From an uncultured Lachnospiraceae bacterium (GTDB lineage: Bacteria > Bacillota > Clostridia > Lachnospirales > Lachnospiraceae), in the NCBI GenBank assembly GCA_900316855.1, contig ONEK01000007.1, forward strand, positions 145,356-209,355: a DNA stretch of 64,000 bases, given 5' to 3'. The position numbers and the translations under genes were made by a program. Positions within the stretch are counted from its first letter, which is position 1; every line of letters starts with the position of its first letter. A model generated the notes under the pieces. It was not told the DNA's origin and ran no database searches. It saw only the letters and a list, made by a program, of their open reading frames with translations. Below, piece by piece: positions 31,244-40,354 of this stretch.

Positions 31244-33526
31244 TCATTTTCCTGCCCGCACCTGGTACAGGCGAAAATGCTGTCCGTCACTTTGCACCCT
31301 CAGCGCGCCGCTTCGCGTATCGTAAATCCGGGAGCCCGCTTTGTTAAGCCGCAGAAGCGTCTCCTCATGCGGATGATGATAGCGGTTGTTCCTGCCGCAG
31401 GAGATGAGGGAGACCTCCGGCGATACCGCGGCAAGGAATTCGTCCGAGGTCGCGCCGGACGAGCCATGGTGCGCGACCTTGAGGACCGTGATGTCCTCCG
31501 CCTTTCCTGCCGCAAGACAGGGGAACAGATCCGGCAGCTGCCTCATGCGGGCAAGGCAGCGGCTTTCACCCTCTCCCTCCAGGTCTCCCGTAAGGAGAGC
31601 CCGGAACTGCCCGTAGGTGACGAGCAGCGTCGTGGAGTACCCGTTGGGCTCCGGATCCCTCTCCCCCTTCTCCGGATGCAGGCAGATGACGGAAAGGGCA
31701 GGCCGGCCGGACGCATGGTACGTGATCCTGCCGCCTTCGGCGATCGTGCGGACGGCAATACCGCACTCCAGGGCGCATTTTTTGAGGAGACGGTAGTTTT
31801 CCCCCTGCGAAGCAGGGTCGATGTCCGGCAGGACGAGGCACCGGATGCGGATGCCGGTTTCGTCCTGCTGCCGGATCAGCTCCAGCAGCCCCGACAGGTG
31901 GTCCTCATCCTCGTGCGTCAGGATGGCATAATCGATATCCGCCGCATCCTGATACCTGAGGAACGGCTCCAGCGTGTAACGCGCAAGCTCCTCCTTGGAC
32001 GTCGATCCGCCGTCGACGAGAATACGGACGCCCTGCCTCCCCGCCACGTCACAGGACAGGAAGATTCCGTCCCCCTGACCGACATCGAGGACATGCAGGT
32101 TCAGTCCCGATGCGGTCCGCACCGTAAGGAGCAGCATGGCTGCCATAATCCACAGGTCCTTCACAAGGGCAGGCAGCTTCTCCCTCAGCAGCACCATCGC
32201 GGTCAGCAGGGCGGCATAAACCGCGATCTGCCAGGCCCCGGGCTTTCCCGCGATACCGGCGTGTCCCGGAATATGCTGTGCCGCCGTCGCAATCGCGCGG
32301 TAAAACAGCAGCAGGAACCGGCAGGGAAGACCCGCGAGCATTCCCATTCCGGTACTGACAAGCCCCAGCGCCAGAACCAGCAGGCCGCTTCCCATGACGA
32401 CACTCATCAGGGGCAGCACCACAAGGTTCAGCACAACGGACCAGACCGGAAACGAGTAGCAGCAGGCGTAATACACCGGCAGCGTCACAGCGGGAACCGC
32501 GAGAATCCTGCCCGATTTCGTCCCGAGGGAAGGCAGTACGGCCCCGATACCCAGAACCGATCCGAACGAAAACAGGAAGCCGGTGCTGTACAGGAGCAGC
32601 GGATTGGACACGACAAGAAGAAGCGCTGCGACAGAAAGCGCGGTCAGAAGGTCATACGTCCTGTGAAGAAGCCTTCCGGTCATCTGCAGCAGGAACATCA
32701 CAATCGCCCTTGCCGCGCTCTCTCCCATTCCTGTCATGAACCCGTACAGTACCATCACAGCCATGGGAAGCGCGGCGCAGGCGGCGGAAGGCAGCCCAGA
32801 CCTGCGGAGCAGCCGGTACAGTCCCATGCCGAGCAGAGCGACGTGAAGCCCCGAGATCGCGAGGATGTGGATGATGCCCGCCGACTGATACAGATCCTTC
32901 GTTTGTGCGGGAAGCGTCCCCTTTTCGCCAAGGAGCATTGCCCTGAGGATTGCGGCGTCTTCCGCGGGAAGACACCGGTCCAGGACATCCGAAAGAGCCC
33001 CGCGGATCTTTGCGAGTGCCCGGACAATCTGCCCGCCCGCTGTCCTTCCGGCATCCTTGTCCGGCAGGAGCTCCGCCCTGCAGCGGACCATGCGGAACGC
33101 ATAGCCAAGCGTTCTGTAATACAGCAGGGCGTCAAAGCCGCCGTAGTTGGAGGCTGCCTCGAAGGCATAGACGCTTCCGTGCACCCTGACGCGGCATCCC
33201 GGCAGGTACCGCCCGGAGTCTGTCTTCGCTTCCTCCGCGCTCCCGCAGGGGATCTGTACGAGCACCCGGGCGCCTTTGTCCTCTCTCACTCCGTTATCCG
33301 GAGGGAAGGCTGTGAAATCAACATCCGCAACAGACAGCAGCAGCGAGCCTGCGCCGTCCCGCGCGGTCTTCACCGTGCAGTCACGGACCGTTCCTTCAAT
33401 CTGTGCCTCCTGCCCGCTGCAGGATGTGTAATCCGGAAATTCCACCGGATGAAGCTGCAGCACGAGAAAAACCGCAGCGGTAAAAACAAGAACTGCAAAT
33501 GCCAGTGGCCTTCGCAAATGTGCCAC
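31244..33526 (-). CDS. comEC: DNA internalization protein ComEC/Rec2
   Basis: A 760-residue protein with an N-terminal DUF4131 part, a Competence domain of about ten membrane helices (roughly residues 225-480, including IIHILAISGLHVALLGMGLY), and a C-terminal metallo-beta-lactamase domain: HVLDVGQGDGIFLS, LTHEDEDHLSGL and VLKVAHHGSSGATSDEF. It forms the channel that carries single-stranded DNA into the cell. The listed start is a GTG whose SD is too close; a TTG at 33515-33517 after GGGAGGTGG may be the real one, shortening it by 3 residues. A short hairpin TGCCACC/GGTGGCA covers the start. Confidence 0.92.
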   Translation of the reverse strand: MAHLRRPLAFAVLVFTAAVFLVLQLHPVEFPDYTSCSGQEAQIEGTVRDCTVKTARDGAGSLLLSVADVDFTAFPPDNGVREDKGARVLVQIPCGSAEEAKTDSGRYLPGCRVRVHGSVYAFEAASNYGGFDALLYYRTLGYAFRMVRCRAELLPDKDAGRTAGGQIVRALAKIRGALSDVLDRCLPAEDAAILRAMLLGEKGTLPAQTKDLYQSAGIIHILAISGLHVALLGMGLYRLLRRSGLPSAACAALPMAVMVLYGFMTGMGESAARAIVMFLLQMTGRLLHRTYDLLTALSVAALLLVVSNPLLLYSTGFLFSFGSVLGIGAVLPSLGTKSGRILAVPAVTLPVYYACCYSFPVWSVVLNLVVLPLMSVVMGSGLLVLALGLVSTGMGMLAGLPCRFLLLFYRAIATAAQHIPGHAGIAGKPGAWQIAVYAALLTAMVLLREKLPALVKDLWIMAAMLLLTVRTASGLNLHVLDVGQGDGIFLSCDVAGRQGVRILVDGGSTSKEELARYTLEPFLRYQDAADIDYAILTHEDEDHLSGLLELIRQQDETGIRIRCLVLPDIDPASQGENYRLLKKCALECGIAVRTIAEGGRITYHASGRPALSVICLHPEKGERDPEPNGYSTTLLVTYGQFRALLTGDLEGEGESRCLARMRQLPDLFPCLAAGKAEDITVLKVAHHGSSGATSDEFLAAVSPEVSLISCGRNNRYHHPHEETLLRLNKAGSRIYDTRSGALRVQSDGQHFRLYQVRAGK

Positions 33527-33571
33527 CTCCCAGTGGTGGCAGGACGGCTGAAATCGTTGATTTGTCAGGTA

Positions 33572-34531
33572 TCAGTTCTCTACCAGCCCGGGATTGGAGC
33601 GCAGGGGACTCTGCAGGCTGACGGTTTCCATGAACTTCGCAGTGGGTTTCCCGTCCACCGTAATCTGTACGGAATCCACACTTGCAAGCTCCGTGAGGGA
33701 GTTGACAAGTGAGTAGACGGCGACCTGCGGCGTCACGGAATAGGGCTCGCTAAGGAACGCCTGGTCGAAATTCACATAGCAGACGCCGTCTCTTGTCGTC
33801 ACGGACACAATCCTGGCATCCGGATTCAGCGTCGGGAACACGACCTCGCTGTTGGGCCCCTTCAGGACCTCCTCCACCACGACCCGCTCCAGGGAGACAT
33901 TGCTGTTGTAGATCTTGTTCCGATAGGCGTGGACGAGATGCTCACCGCCTGAATCCGCGAAGTACAGGTGCAGACGCGTCTTCTCGTAGTTCTGGATCTC
34001 AGACCCGGAATTATTGATGAAGCTGTCCGCCGTCATGACACCGACCGCCCTTCCGTTCTCATCCGTGAGAGGTTCCCCGGCGAGATAGAAAGCTGCCGCG
34101 TCCACTCCGTCGATTTCCGTAAGGGACGACACAATGGCGGCACGGGTCAGGACCTCCGTCGTCGGATCGAGCAGTGCGTAATCCCCGGACAGCTGCAGCG
34201 TGACCTGGCCGTCACCGAGTACGAATGACGTGACCGTAAAACCGTCCGTCACCGCGGCGAGCTTCGGGTCCGGCGGGTTCTTCAGCGCGTTCAGCACCTC
34301 GGAAATCCTGCCCTCCGTTCCCTCCGCGGTCGGTGTAAATTCCACCGGAAGGAGCGAGGTCCTGTCACCGTTCAGGTACCAGATCTGCTCCGGTGCGTCC
34401 TGCTGTGCCCCGGCGCCGCTTTGCCCGGCAGCTGATTTCCGGCAGCCGGCAAGGAACAGGCAGATCATTCCGCATAACACCAGCCGCAGGAAAAGCCCTA
34501 TGAAATTGCCGCCTGTTTCCTGACGCTTCAT
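33572..34531 (-). CDS. GerMN-domain lipoprotein
   Basis: A 319-residue exported lipoprotein: hydrophobic signal with lipobox LAGC near residue 30, then two GerMN domains (about 48-165 and 180-310), the second containing EVLKGPNSEVVFPTLNPD and GVCYVNFDQAFLSE. GerMN domains occur in the spore germination protein GerM and in lipoproteins linked to cell-wall two-component systems. The ATG overlaps the stop of the kinase gene (ATGA), so it is coupled to walK and may act as its accessory. No other sporulation gene is close. Confidence 0.88.
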   Translation of the reverse strand: MKRQETGGNFIGLFLRLVLCGMICLFLAGCRKSAAGQSGAGAQQDAPEQIWYLNGDRTSLLPVEFTPTAEGTEGRISEVLNALKNPPDPKLAAVTDGFTVTSFVLGDGQVTLQLSGDYALLDPTTEVLTRAAIVSSLTEIDGVDAAAFYLAGEPLTDENGRAVGVMTADSFINNSGSEIQNYEKTRLHLYFADSGGEHLVHAYRNKIYNSNVSLERVVVEEVLKGPNSEVVFPTLNPDARIVSVTTRDGVCYVNFDQAFLSEPYSVTPQVAVYSLVNSLTELASVDSVQITVDGKPTAKFMETVSLQSPLRSNPGLVEN

Positions 34532-36087
34532 GCTGTGCTGTCCTTCTTCCCCTCTGGCTCCGGCTGCCCGGAGGAAATGTAGTTCAGCGGGATCGTCACC
34601 GTAAACTTCGTCCCTGCATTCACCTGTGAATCCACCGTGATGGTGCCCTTGTGCAGCAGAACCGCGCTCTTGGTGATCGAAAGCCCGAGGCCGGTCCCGC
34701 CGACCTCCCGCGACCGGGATTTATCGACGCGGTAGAACCGCTCGAAGACTCTCTGCCGGGATTCCTTCGGAATCCCGATACCGGTGTCCTCCACGGTCAG
34801 GATGAAGTTCTTGTGGTCCGAATTGATGGTCACGCGCACCTTGCCATGGTCCCTGTTGTACTTCACCGCGTTTTCGATGAGGTTCGTGAAGACTGCCGTC
34901 ATCTTGACCTCATCAACCTCTGCCGTGACCTCCCGCTCGGAAACAAGCGTCAGTTCAATATCGCGCTGCTGCGCGATGGGGCGCACACGCTTCATGACTA
35001 TCTCCAGCAGCTGGTTGATGTTGACGCTGCTGATATTCATGGGAACCTGCTTGCGGTCCATCTTCGCCAGGGACAGCAGCTCCGCGATCATGTTGTTCTC
35101 GCGGTCCAGCTCGTGATCAATATCGGTAAGGAATTCCCGGTACATCTCCTCCGGAGCACCCTTCTGTGCCAGCAGGGAATCCGCCAGCACCTTCATGGAT
35201 GTCATCGGCGTCTTCAGCTCATGGGATACATTGGATACAAAGTCCTGCCGCGATTCATCGAGGGCGCGCATCCTGCCCAGCACCTGGTTGAACGCGTCCA
35301 CGATGTGCTCGGTCTCGAGATAGTCATTCACCCGGATCGCGGAGGTGGTGAAGCCGCTCCTTACATCCTGAATGGCCCTCGTCAACCGGTCGAACGGCTT
35401 CAGCAGTGCCTGCGACAGGATGAACGACAGTGAGAAGACGACGAGGAACATGATGATTTCCAGGAGCGTCGCCCTTCTTCCGAGGTTTGAGAGCGTTGCC
35501 GCGATGGAATCCGTCGAAATGCTGCACAGCAGCACGCCGTAGACCTGCTCGACACCGTCCGTCACCTCCCCGAGCGAATCGGTGTCCTCGAGATCCTTTG
35601 TCTCCGCGATCGGCATGATCACCTCAATGTACTGATCCGTCCTGTCATAGCGGGAGGAAATGGCTTCACTCCCCTCCTTCAGGCAGCGTACCACGTCCCC
35701 GGAGACAACCGTTTTGCCGTCGGACATTCCGTACGTGTCCTTCACGACACGCAGACAGTCGTCGATGACAAGCACCCGCCCGTCGTAAAACGACGCGAAC
35801 TGTGTCAGCTCCGCGTTCACAACAGCGGATGCGGGATCGTTCAGATAATCATAAATAATCAGGTGGTTTGCCAGAACCCGGAGCTGCGTCTGTGCTTCGC
35901 TCGTTCTGGAGCTGACGACACGCGTCTCGTAATTGGACAGGATCGCGTATCTTAAGATGAGACAGGGAATGATTCCCACGGCAAACATCAGCAGGAAGAG
36001 CCGCAGGCGCAGGCTTCGAAGGAAGGGAAGCTTTCCGCCGAGGGCATGGAGTTTATGCCGAAACGTGTTTTGCGTGTTTTCTGCCAT
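34528..36087 (-). CDS. walK: WalK/VicK-like sensor histidine kinase
   Basis: A 519-residue kinase with a membrane helix at 29-48, an extracytoplasmic sensor of about 155 residues, a second helix at 207-228, HAMP, HisKA with the phospho-acceptor H289 in FVSNVSHELKTPMTS, and HATPase_c with VFTNLIENAVKYN and GTGLGLSI. The cytoplasmic PAS domain of classical WalK is absent. Walk-type kinases monitor cell-wall synthesis; the assignment rests on architecture and the WalR-like partner. Start: ATG at 36085-36087 or a GTG 9 bases upstream; neither has a strong binding site. Confidence 0.82.
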   Translation of the reverse strand: MAENTQNTFRHKLHALGGKLPFLRSLRLRLFLLMFAVGIIPCLILRYAILSNYETRVVSSRTSEAQTQLRVLANHLIIYDYLNDPASAVVNAELTQFASFYDGRVLVIDDCLRVVKDTYGMSDGKTVVSGDVVRCLKEGSEAISSRYDRTDQYIEVIMPIAETKDLEDTDSLGEVTDGVEQVYGVLLCSISTDSIAATLSNLGRRATLLEIIMFLVVFSLSFILSQALLKPFDRLTRAIQDVRSGFTTSAIRVNDYLETEHIVDAFNQVLGRMRALDESRQDFVSNVSHELKTPMTSMKVLADSLLAQKGAPEEMYREFLTDIDHELDRENNMIAELLSLAKMDRKQVPMNISSVNINQLLEIVMKRVRPIAQQRDIELTLVSEREVTAEVDEVKMTAVFTNLIENAVKYNRDHGKVRVTINSDHKNFILTVEDTGIGIPKESRQRVFERFYRVDKSRSREVGGTGLGLSITKSAVLLHKGTITVDSQVNAGTKFTVTIPLNYISSGQPEPEGKKDSTA

Positions 36088-36123
36088 GACCGGCACTGCT
36101 GCAGTTCCCGCGAAAGCCTGAAA

Positions 36124-36816
36124 CTAGACCTTGAAAAAGTATCCTACGCCCCACTTCGTCTGCACATAGGTCGGCTCGGAGGGCTTCGGCTCGATCTTCT
36201 CCCGCAGGCGCCGCACATGGACGTCCACGGTCCGCTCATCGCCCGGATAGTCCCTGCCCCAGATCGTCGCAAGCAGGCTCGAGCGGCTGAATACCCTGCC
36301 CGGATGGGACGCCAGATATTCGAGCAGCTCGAATTCCTTCGACGTCAGGTTGATCTCCCGGCCGGAAATGGTCACACTCCGGTTGTCCGTATCGATCCGC
36401 ATATCCCTGCTCTCGATCACGGAGGAGGAGCTGTCCTGTTCGCCGGACTTCGTGCCGGCGCGGCGCAGGATCGCCTTGATGCGCGCCTTGACCTCCAGGA
36501 TATTGAACGGTTTGGTAATATAATCGTCCGCACCGTACTCGAGGCCCAGGATCTTGTCCATGTCCTCGCCCTTTGCCGTCAGCATGATGACAGGAACCGT
36601 CGAGAACGAACGGATCTCCCTGCACACGTCCAGACCGCTCATCTTCGGCAGCATCAGGTCCAGCAGAACCAGGTCGTAGTGACAATCCTTCACCTTCTGA
36701 AGGCCTTCCTCCCCGTCATAGGCTGCATCCACTTCATAGCCGTCCTGCTCAAGAGAGAAGCGGATGCCCTTGACGATCAGTTTTTCATCATCTACAACGA
36801 GTATCTTCTTTGCCAT
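36124..36816 (-). CDS. walR: WalR/VicR-like OmpR-family response regulator
   Basis: A 230-residue regulator. The receiver domain has the acidic pair D9-D10, phospho-acceptor D53 in LLDLMLPKMSG, and the switch segments VIMLTAKGED and DDYITKPFN. The C-terminal winged helix carries LTSKEFELLEYLASHPGRVF, TIWGRDYPGDERTVDVHVRR and TKWGVGYFF, close to the WalR/PhoP class. It pairs with the adjacent kinase. Target genes cannot be read here. It lies 30 bases after comEA, so competence and cell-wall regulator genes may share a transcript. Confidence 0.85.
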   Translation of the reverse strand: MAKKILVVDDEKLIVKGIRFSLEQDGYEVDAAYDGEEGLQKVKDCHYDLVLLDLMLPKMSGLDVCREIRSFSTVPVIMLTAKGEDMDKILGLEYGADDYITKPFNILEVKARIKAILRRAGTKSGEQDSSSSVIESRDMRIDTDNRSVTISGREINLTSKEFELLEYLASHPGRVFSRSSLLATIWGRDYPGDERTVDVHVRRLREKIEPKPSEPTYVQTKWGVGYFFKV

Positions 36817-36846
36817 TGTATCCTGCTGCCTTTAACTCCTGCTGCC

Positions 36847-37611
36847 TTACTGTGTCGTAATCGCTCCCTGCATTTTCGCAAAGCTTCCGGCTTTAATGCC
36901 CGGAACGTTCATGATGTCCTCGGGGCTCCGGAACGGGCCGTGCTCCTCCCGGTAGCGCACAATAGCCTGTGCCTTGCTCTGCCCGATGCCGGGGATCTGC
37001 TCCAGTTCGCCTGCGTTTGCAGTGTTGATGTTGATTATTCCGTGAACGGTATCGCTGCCCGCGGCAGCAATGCCTGCCGTACTGCCGGAGTCAGCCGCGG
37101 ACCCGGTCACGATCCCGTAGGCTGCCGGAGCCGCCGTGCCGCTCCCCGCTTCCCCCCGGGACTTCGTTTCCGCAGCCGTGGGAATAATGAGCTGTACGCC
37201 GTCCGAAAGCTTCTCCGCCTGGTTAACATAGTCGCGGTCCGCATCAGCGGCAAAACCGCCCGCGGCCTCCACGGCTTCATACACCCGGGCATCGGCTTCG
37301 AGCGTATACACGCCCGGGCTCACAACCGCGCCGCACACATAGACGACAACCTGCTCCGCTTGAGCCGCAGGGATATCTTCGGGCCTGCCGGATGCGGATT
37401 CCTCCCCTGCGGGAGGCGCCGCGGCGTCAGCCGTTTCCGAAGAACCGCCCGCGTTCCCGGCATCGTTCCCGGCGTCATTCGCGCCGGTGTCTGCCGTTTC
37501 CGCAGCACTTATTGCGGAGGCCGTATCTTCGAGCACCGGCTCGTCCGCACACGCCATGAATGTCAGGTTGACTCCCGCAATCATGGCGATGATCAGTAAA
37601 ATTTTCTTCAT
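36847..37611 (-). CDS. comEA: ComEA-type DNA-binding competence protein
   Basis: About 254 residues. An N-terminal membrane or lipoprotein signal (MKKILLIIAMIAGVNLTFMAC) is followed by an unusually long Ala/Asp/Glu-rich linker (about residues 25-90), an SLBB domain (VVYVCGAVVSPGVYTLEADA) and paired helix-hairpin-helix motifs (ININTANAGELEQIPGIGQS, then DIMNVPGIKAGSFAKM). ComEA binds incoming double-stranded DNA outside the membrane. ATG at 37609-37611 after AAGGGAG. A promoter with consensus spacing lies 40 bases upstream. comEC lies four genes downstream. Confidence 0.88.
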   Translation of the reverse strand: MKKILLIIAMIAGVNLTFMACADEPVLEDTASAISAAETADTGANDAGNDAGNAGGSSETADAAAPPAGEESASGRPEDIPAAQAEQVVVYVCGAVVSPGVYTLEADARVYEAVEAAGGFAADADRDYVNQAEKLSDGVQLIIPTAAETKSRGEAGSGTAAPAAYGIVTGSAADSGSTAGIAAAGSDTVHGIININTANAGELEQIPGIGQSKAQAIVRYREEHGPFRSPEDIMNVPGIKAGSFAKMQGAITTQ

Positions 37612-37651
37612 GCAAAGCTCCCTTCCGGGGATCCCGCTTCGCATTACAGAT

Positions 37652-37680
37652 ATTTTATCGAAAATAATCCGCCACTTCAA
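37652..37680 (-). promoter_or_regulatory. Promoter of the comEA-walRK operon
   Basis: On the minus strand TTGAAG (37675-37680), exactly 17 bases, then TAAAAT (37652-37657). Matches are 4 and 5 of 6. It lies between the solute-binding protein stop and the comEA start, so comEA likely begins its own transcript. Confidence 0.65.
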
Positions 37681-37732
37681 CGGGCAGATTGGCTTCGCCA
37701 AAGCCATGATCCCGAACAATCCGTCCGGGGGA

Positions 37733-39100
37733 TCAGTCCATGCCCGTCAGCTCACTGCTGATATTGACCGGCTCCGGATCCGGAAGCGTGTCGACCCTGT
37801 ACTCCTCGTTTCCCGTGATCTGCACCATCAGCTGCTGGTCGAGATCATGGAGCGTGCTGTTGGCATCCGCGCCGTTCCACACCTGCGAGAACGCATTTTC
37901 CAGCATCATCCAGAAGTTGGAAGCTTCCCGGAGCTTTGTGATCGGGACGGAGTCGGTGTAGGCGTCGTAGAAGCCGTTCATGTGCTCATCGCTGTAGGCA
38001 TATCCCGCCTGTGCCGGCGGCTTTCCCGTCCGGTCATAGAAGTCCTGCATGTGCTGGTACAGAAGGTACCGGATGAAATCCCCGGCCTCGGCGGAATGCG
38101 TGCTGTAGCCGTTGATCACAAGGCACTGTGTCACGGACATCGTCTTCGTGGCCAGCTCCGCCGTTGAATCCGGAATGGCGGCAACGCCGTAATCAATGCT
38201 GCTGTCCCCTGCGGCGATCCGGTCCCGGATCGTTTTTACCGCGTCGGACGTTGCGAACGTAAAGACGATTCTGCCGTCCGCGAAGTCCGAGATGACGTCC
38301 TCATAATCGTCCGTGTCCGTATCGATGGCGAAGTAGGAATTCAGCTGCTGATAGACCTGCATGCAGGAAATGAGCTTGTCGTTATAGACGGACAGCTTGT
38401 CCGGATTGTCCCCTGCCCTGCCGCCGACGTCCATGTAGGCACCGACAAATCCGTAGTTATAGAAAATATCACTCACGTCCCACTTCAGGACAGCGCTGAC
38501 CTCCTCCGGAGCATCGTAGCTGTTGGCCATGTTGATGATGTCCACCATGGTCCCGGGGACGGCATCGCCGGCGGCAACGCCTGCCGCGTCCGCCATGTCC
38601 GCAAGATAGTCCCTGTTGTACAGCAGCGCACCCGTCTCGAAGCACAGAGGATAGGCGACGTAATTGCCCTCGTAGGTCACAGCGTCCAGGGCGGCCTGCG
38701 GATAGGTCTGTGTGCTGGAGAAGTGGGAATCATTCACCACCTGGCTCGCAAGGCCCGCAAGCCACGCCCTGCCCAGCGAATCGTTGCCGATGATGAACAC
38801 ATCCGGCAGATCGCGGTCCTGCACGGAGGCGTCATTGATCTCCTGGAAATAATTCGCGGCATCCATGAGCTTCGGCTCGACGCGCACCTTCGACTGGGAA
38901 TTGTTGTAGCTGACCGCCGCGTCATTGAGGTAATCCATCAGGTCCGCATCGCTGTACCACAGGTTCAGGGTCGTCCTGCTGGAAAAAAGGGACTCCGAAG
39001 CACCCCCCGGAGTCCCTGTACCGAACAGGGAAACTGCAAACAGCCCCGCTGCCAGCGCAATAATAACAACCGCAGATAATAATCTGGCCCTTAAACTCAT
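37733..39100 (-). CDS. Orphan extracellular solute-binding protein (ABC family 1)
   Basis: A 455-residue exported protein. An N-terminal hydrophobic helix (residues 8-26) acts as signal or anchor; no lipobox Cys is present. The body matches family 1 binding proteins: TTLNLWYSDADLMDYLNDAA, DLPDVFIIGNDSLGRAWL, YVAYPLCFETGALLYNRDYL and ATKTMSVTQCLVINGYSTHS. No ABC permease or ATPase lies nearby, which is unusual for this family. The ligand is unknown. A terminator-like hairpin with six U lies in the coding region about 85-115 bases after the start. Confidence 0.85.
   Translation of the reverse strand: MSLRARLLSAVVIIALAAGLFAVSLFGTGTPGGASESLFSSRTTLNLWYSDADLMDYLNDAAVSYNNSQSKVRVEPKLMDAANYFQEINDASVQDRDLPDVFIIGNDSLGRAWLAGLASQVVNDSHFSSTQTYPQAALDAVTYEGNYVAYPLCFETGALLYNRDYLADMADAAGVAAGDAVPGTMVDIINMANSYDAPEEVSAVLKWDVSDIFYNYGFVGAYMDVGGRAGDNPDKLSVYNDKLISCMQVYQQLNSYFAIDTDTDDYEDVISDFADGRIVFTFATSDAVKTIRDRIAAGDSSIDYGVAAIPDSTAELATKTMSVTQCLVINGYSTHSAEAGDFIRYLLYQHMQDFYDRTGKPPAQAGYAYSDEHMNGFYDAYTDSVPITKLREASNFWMMLENAFSQVWNGADANSTLHDLDQQLMVQITGNEEYRVDTLPDPEPVNISSELTGMD
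38983..39017 (-). terminator. Intrinsic-terminator-like hairpin inside the solute-binding protein gene
   Basis: On the minus strand AGGGACTCCG and CGGAGTCCCT form a perfect 10-bp stem (38988-38997 with 39008-39017), with a 10-base loop and six T. It has all features of a rho-independent terminator. It lies in frame, encoding GTPGGASESLF, 83-117 bases into the gene. Confidence 0.75.
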
Positions 39101-39139
39101 ACTTTTACCTTATCTGATTCCTTCGTGCTCCGAAGCTTT

Positions 39140-40342
39140 TCAGACCTGCCTTTCGATGGCCGGCACGAGGATGGATACCATCTCGTCTATGTTCTGTCTC
39201 GTGATGACAAGCGGAGGGACAAACCGCAGGATATCCGGCCCCGCGTTAATGAGGACAAGACCGTGGTCCATGGCGTCCTGAATGATGCCTGCGACAGGCC
39301 TGTCAAAGACGAGTCCCTGCATCAGCCCGCTTCCCCTGCGCTCCTGAATGCAGGGGAACTGTGCCGCAATCTCGTCCAGCTTCTGCTCGAAATAGGGCGT
39401 GATCCCGCGGACGTGCTCCACGATGCGCTCCTTCTCGTACAGCTCCAGCACCTTGCAGACGGCGGCACACGCAAAAGGGTTGCCGCCGTACGTCGTGCCG
39501 TGGTCTCCCGCCTTCAGGGAATTCTGTGCCACCTCCTCCGTAAGGAGGAACGCGCCGACCGGCACGCCGCAGCCCAGTGCCTTCGCCGTCGTCATGATAT
39601 CGGGACGGATGCCGAACTTCTGCCAGGCGTACATGCTGCCGGTCCTGCCCATTCCGCACTGCACCTCGTCGAAAATGAGAAGAATGCCCTTCTCATCGCA
39701 GAGCCTGCGGACACCCGCAAGGAATTCCTTCGTCGCGGGGACGAGGCCGCCCTCACCCTGCACAGGCTCCAGGATAACCGCGCTCGTCCTGTCATTCATG
39801 AGGGCAGCGACGGAATCAAGGTCATTGTACCTTGCAAACTGCACATCGCAGGGCATCTGCCCGAACGGTGCCCGGTAGGCAGGATTGCCCGTCACCGACA
39901 GCGCACCGTACGTCCTGCCGTGGAAGCTGTGTTCCATCGCGATGATCTCGTGGTCCGACCTTCCGTCCTTTAAGTAGGAATATTTGATGGCCGCCTTCAG
40001 CGCACCTTCCACGGCCTCCGCGCCGCTGTTGGTGAAGAAGACCCGGTCCATGCCGGAAACCGCCTTGAGGCGGTGCGCGGCCTCAATGGCCGGAGCATTG
40101 TAGAAATAATTCGAGGTGTGCAGGATTTTGTCTGTCTGCGCCTTCAGGGCATCATTGTATTCCCGGTTGTTGTAGCCGAGGGCGAACACGGCAATCCCGG
40201 CGACAAAATCCAGATACCGTTTGCCGTCCGTATCGTACAGATTAACCCCGTCGCCGTGGTCGAACACGATCTGGTAGCGGTTATAGGTGTGCAGAAGATC
40301 CGCCTCCGCCTGGTCAATAAGTGCCTGCATTTTCTCTGACAT
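39140..40342 (-). CDS. argD: Acetylornithine aminotransferase
   Basis: A 400-residue class III PLP aminotransferase converting N-acetylglutamate semialdehyde to N-acetylornithine. Key segments are TNSGAEAVEGALKAAIKY, EHSFHGRTYGALSVTGN, FDEVQCGMGRTGSMYAWQ and the PLP lysine in MTTAKALGCGVPVG. The ATG at 40340-40342 follows GGGAGG; the frame remains open far upstream, overlapping argB, but this is the family start. It is the last gene of GNAT-argJ-argB-argD. Confidence 0.94.
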   Translation of the reverse strand: MSEKMQALIDQAEADLLHTYNRYQIVFDHGDGVNLYDTDGKRYLDFVAGIAVFALGYNNREYNDALKAQTDKILHTSNYFYNAPAIEAAHRLKAVSGMDRVFFTNSGAEAVEGALKAAIKYSYLKDGRSDHEIIAMEHSFHGRTYGALSVTGNPAYRAPFGQMPCDVQFARYNDLDSVAALMNDRTSAVILEPVQGEGGLVPATKEFLAGVRRLCDEKGILLIFDEVQCGMGRTGSMYAWQKFGIRPDIMTTAKALGCGVPVGAFLLTEEVAQNSLKAGDHGTTYGGNPFACAAVCKVLELYEKERIVEHVRGITPYFEQKLDEIAAQFPCIQERRGSGLMQGLVFDRPVAGIIQDAMDHGLVLINAGPDILRFVPPLVITRQNIDEMVSILVPAIERQV

Positions 40343-40354
40343 GGTTTCCTCCCG

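Noticed and set aside
31148..33712. 854-codon plus-strand frame opposite comEC and holA
   Set aside because: comEC and holA motifs are complete on the minus strand; the plus frame is an Arg/Gln/His/Pro-rich shadow caused by third-position GC bias.
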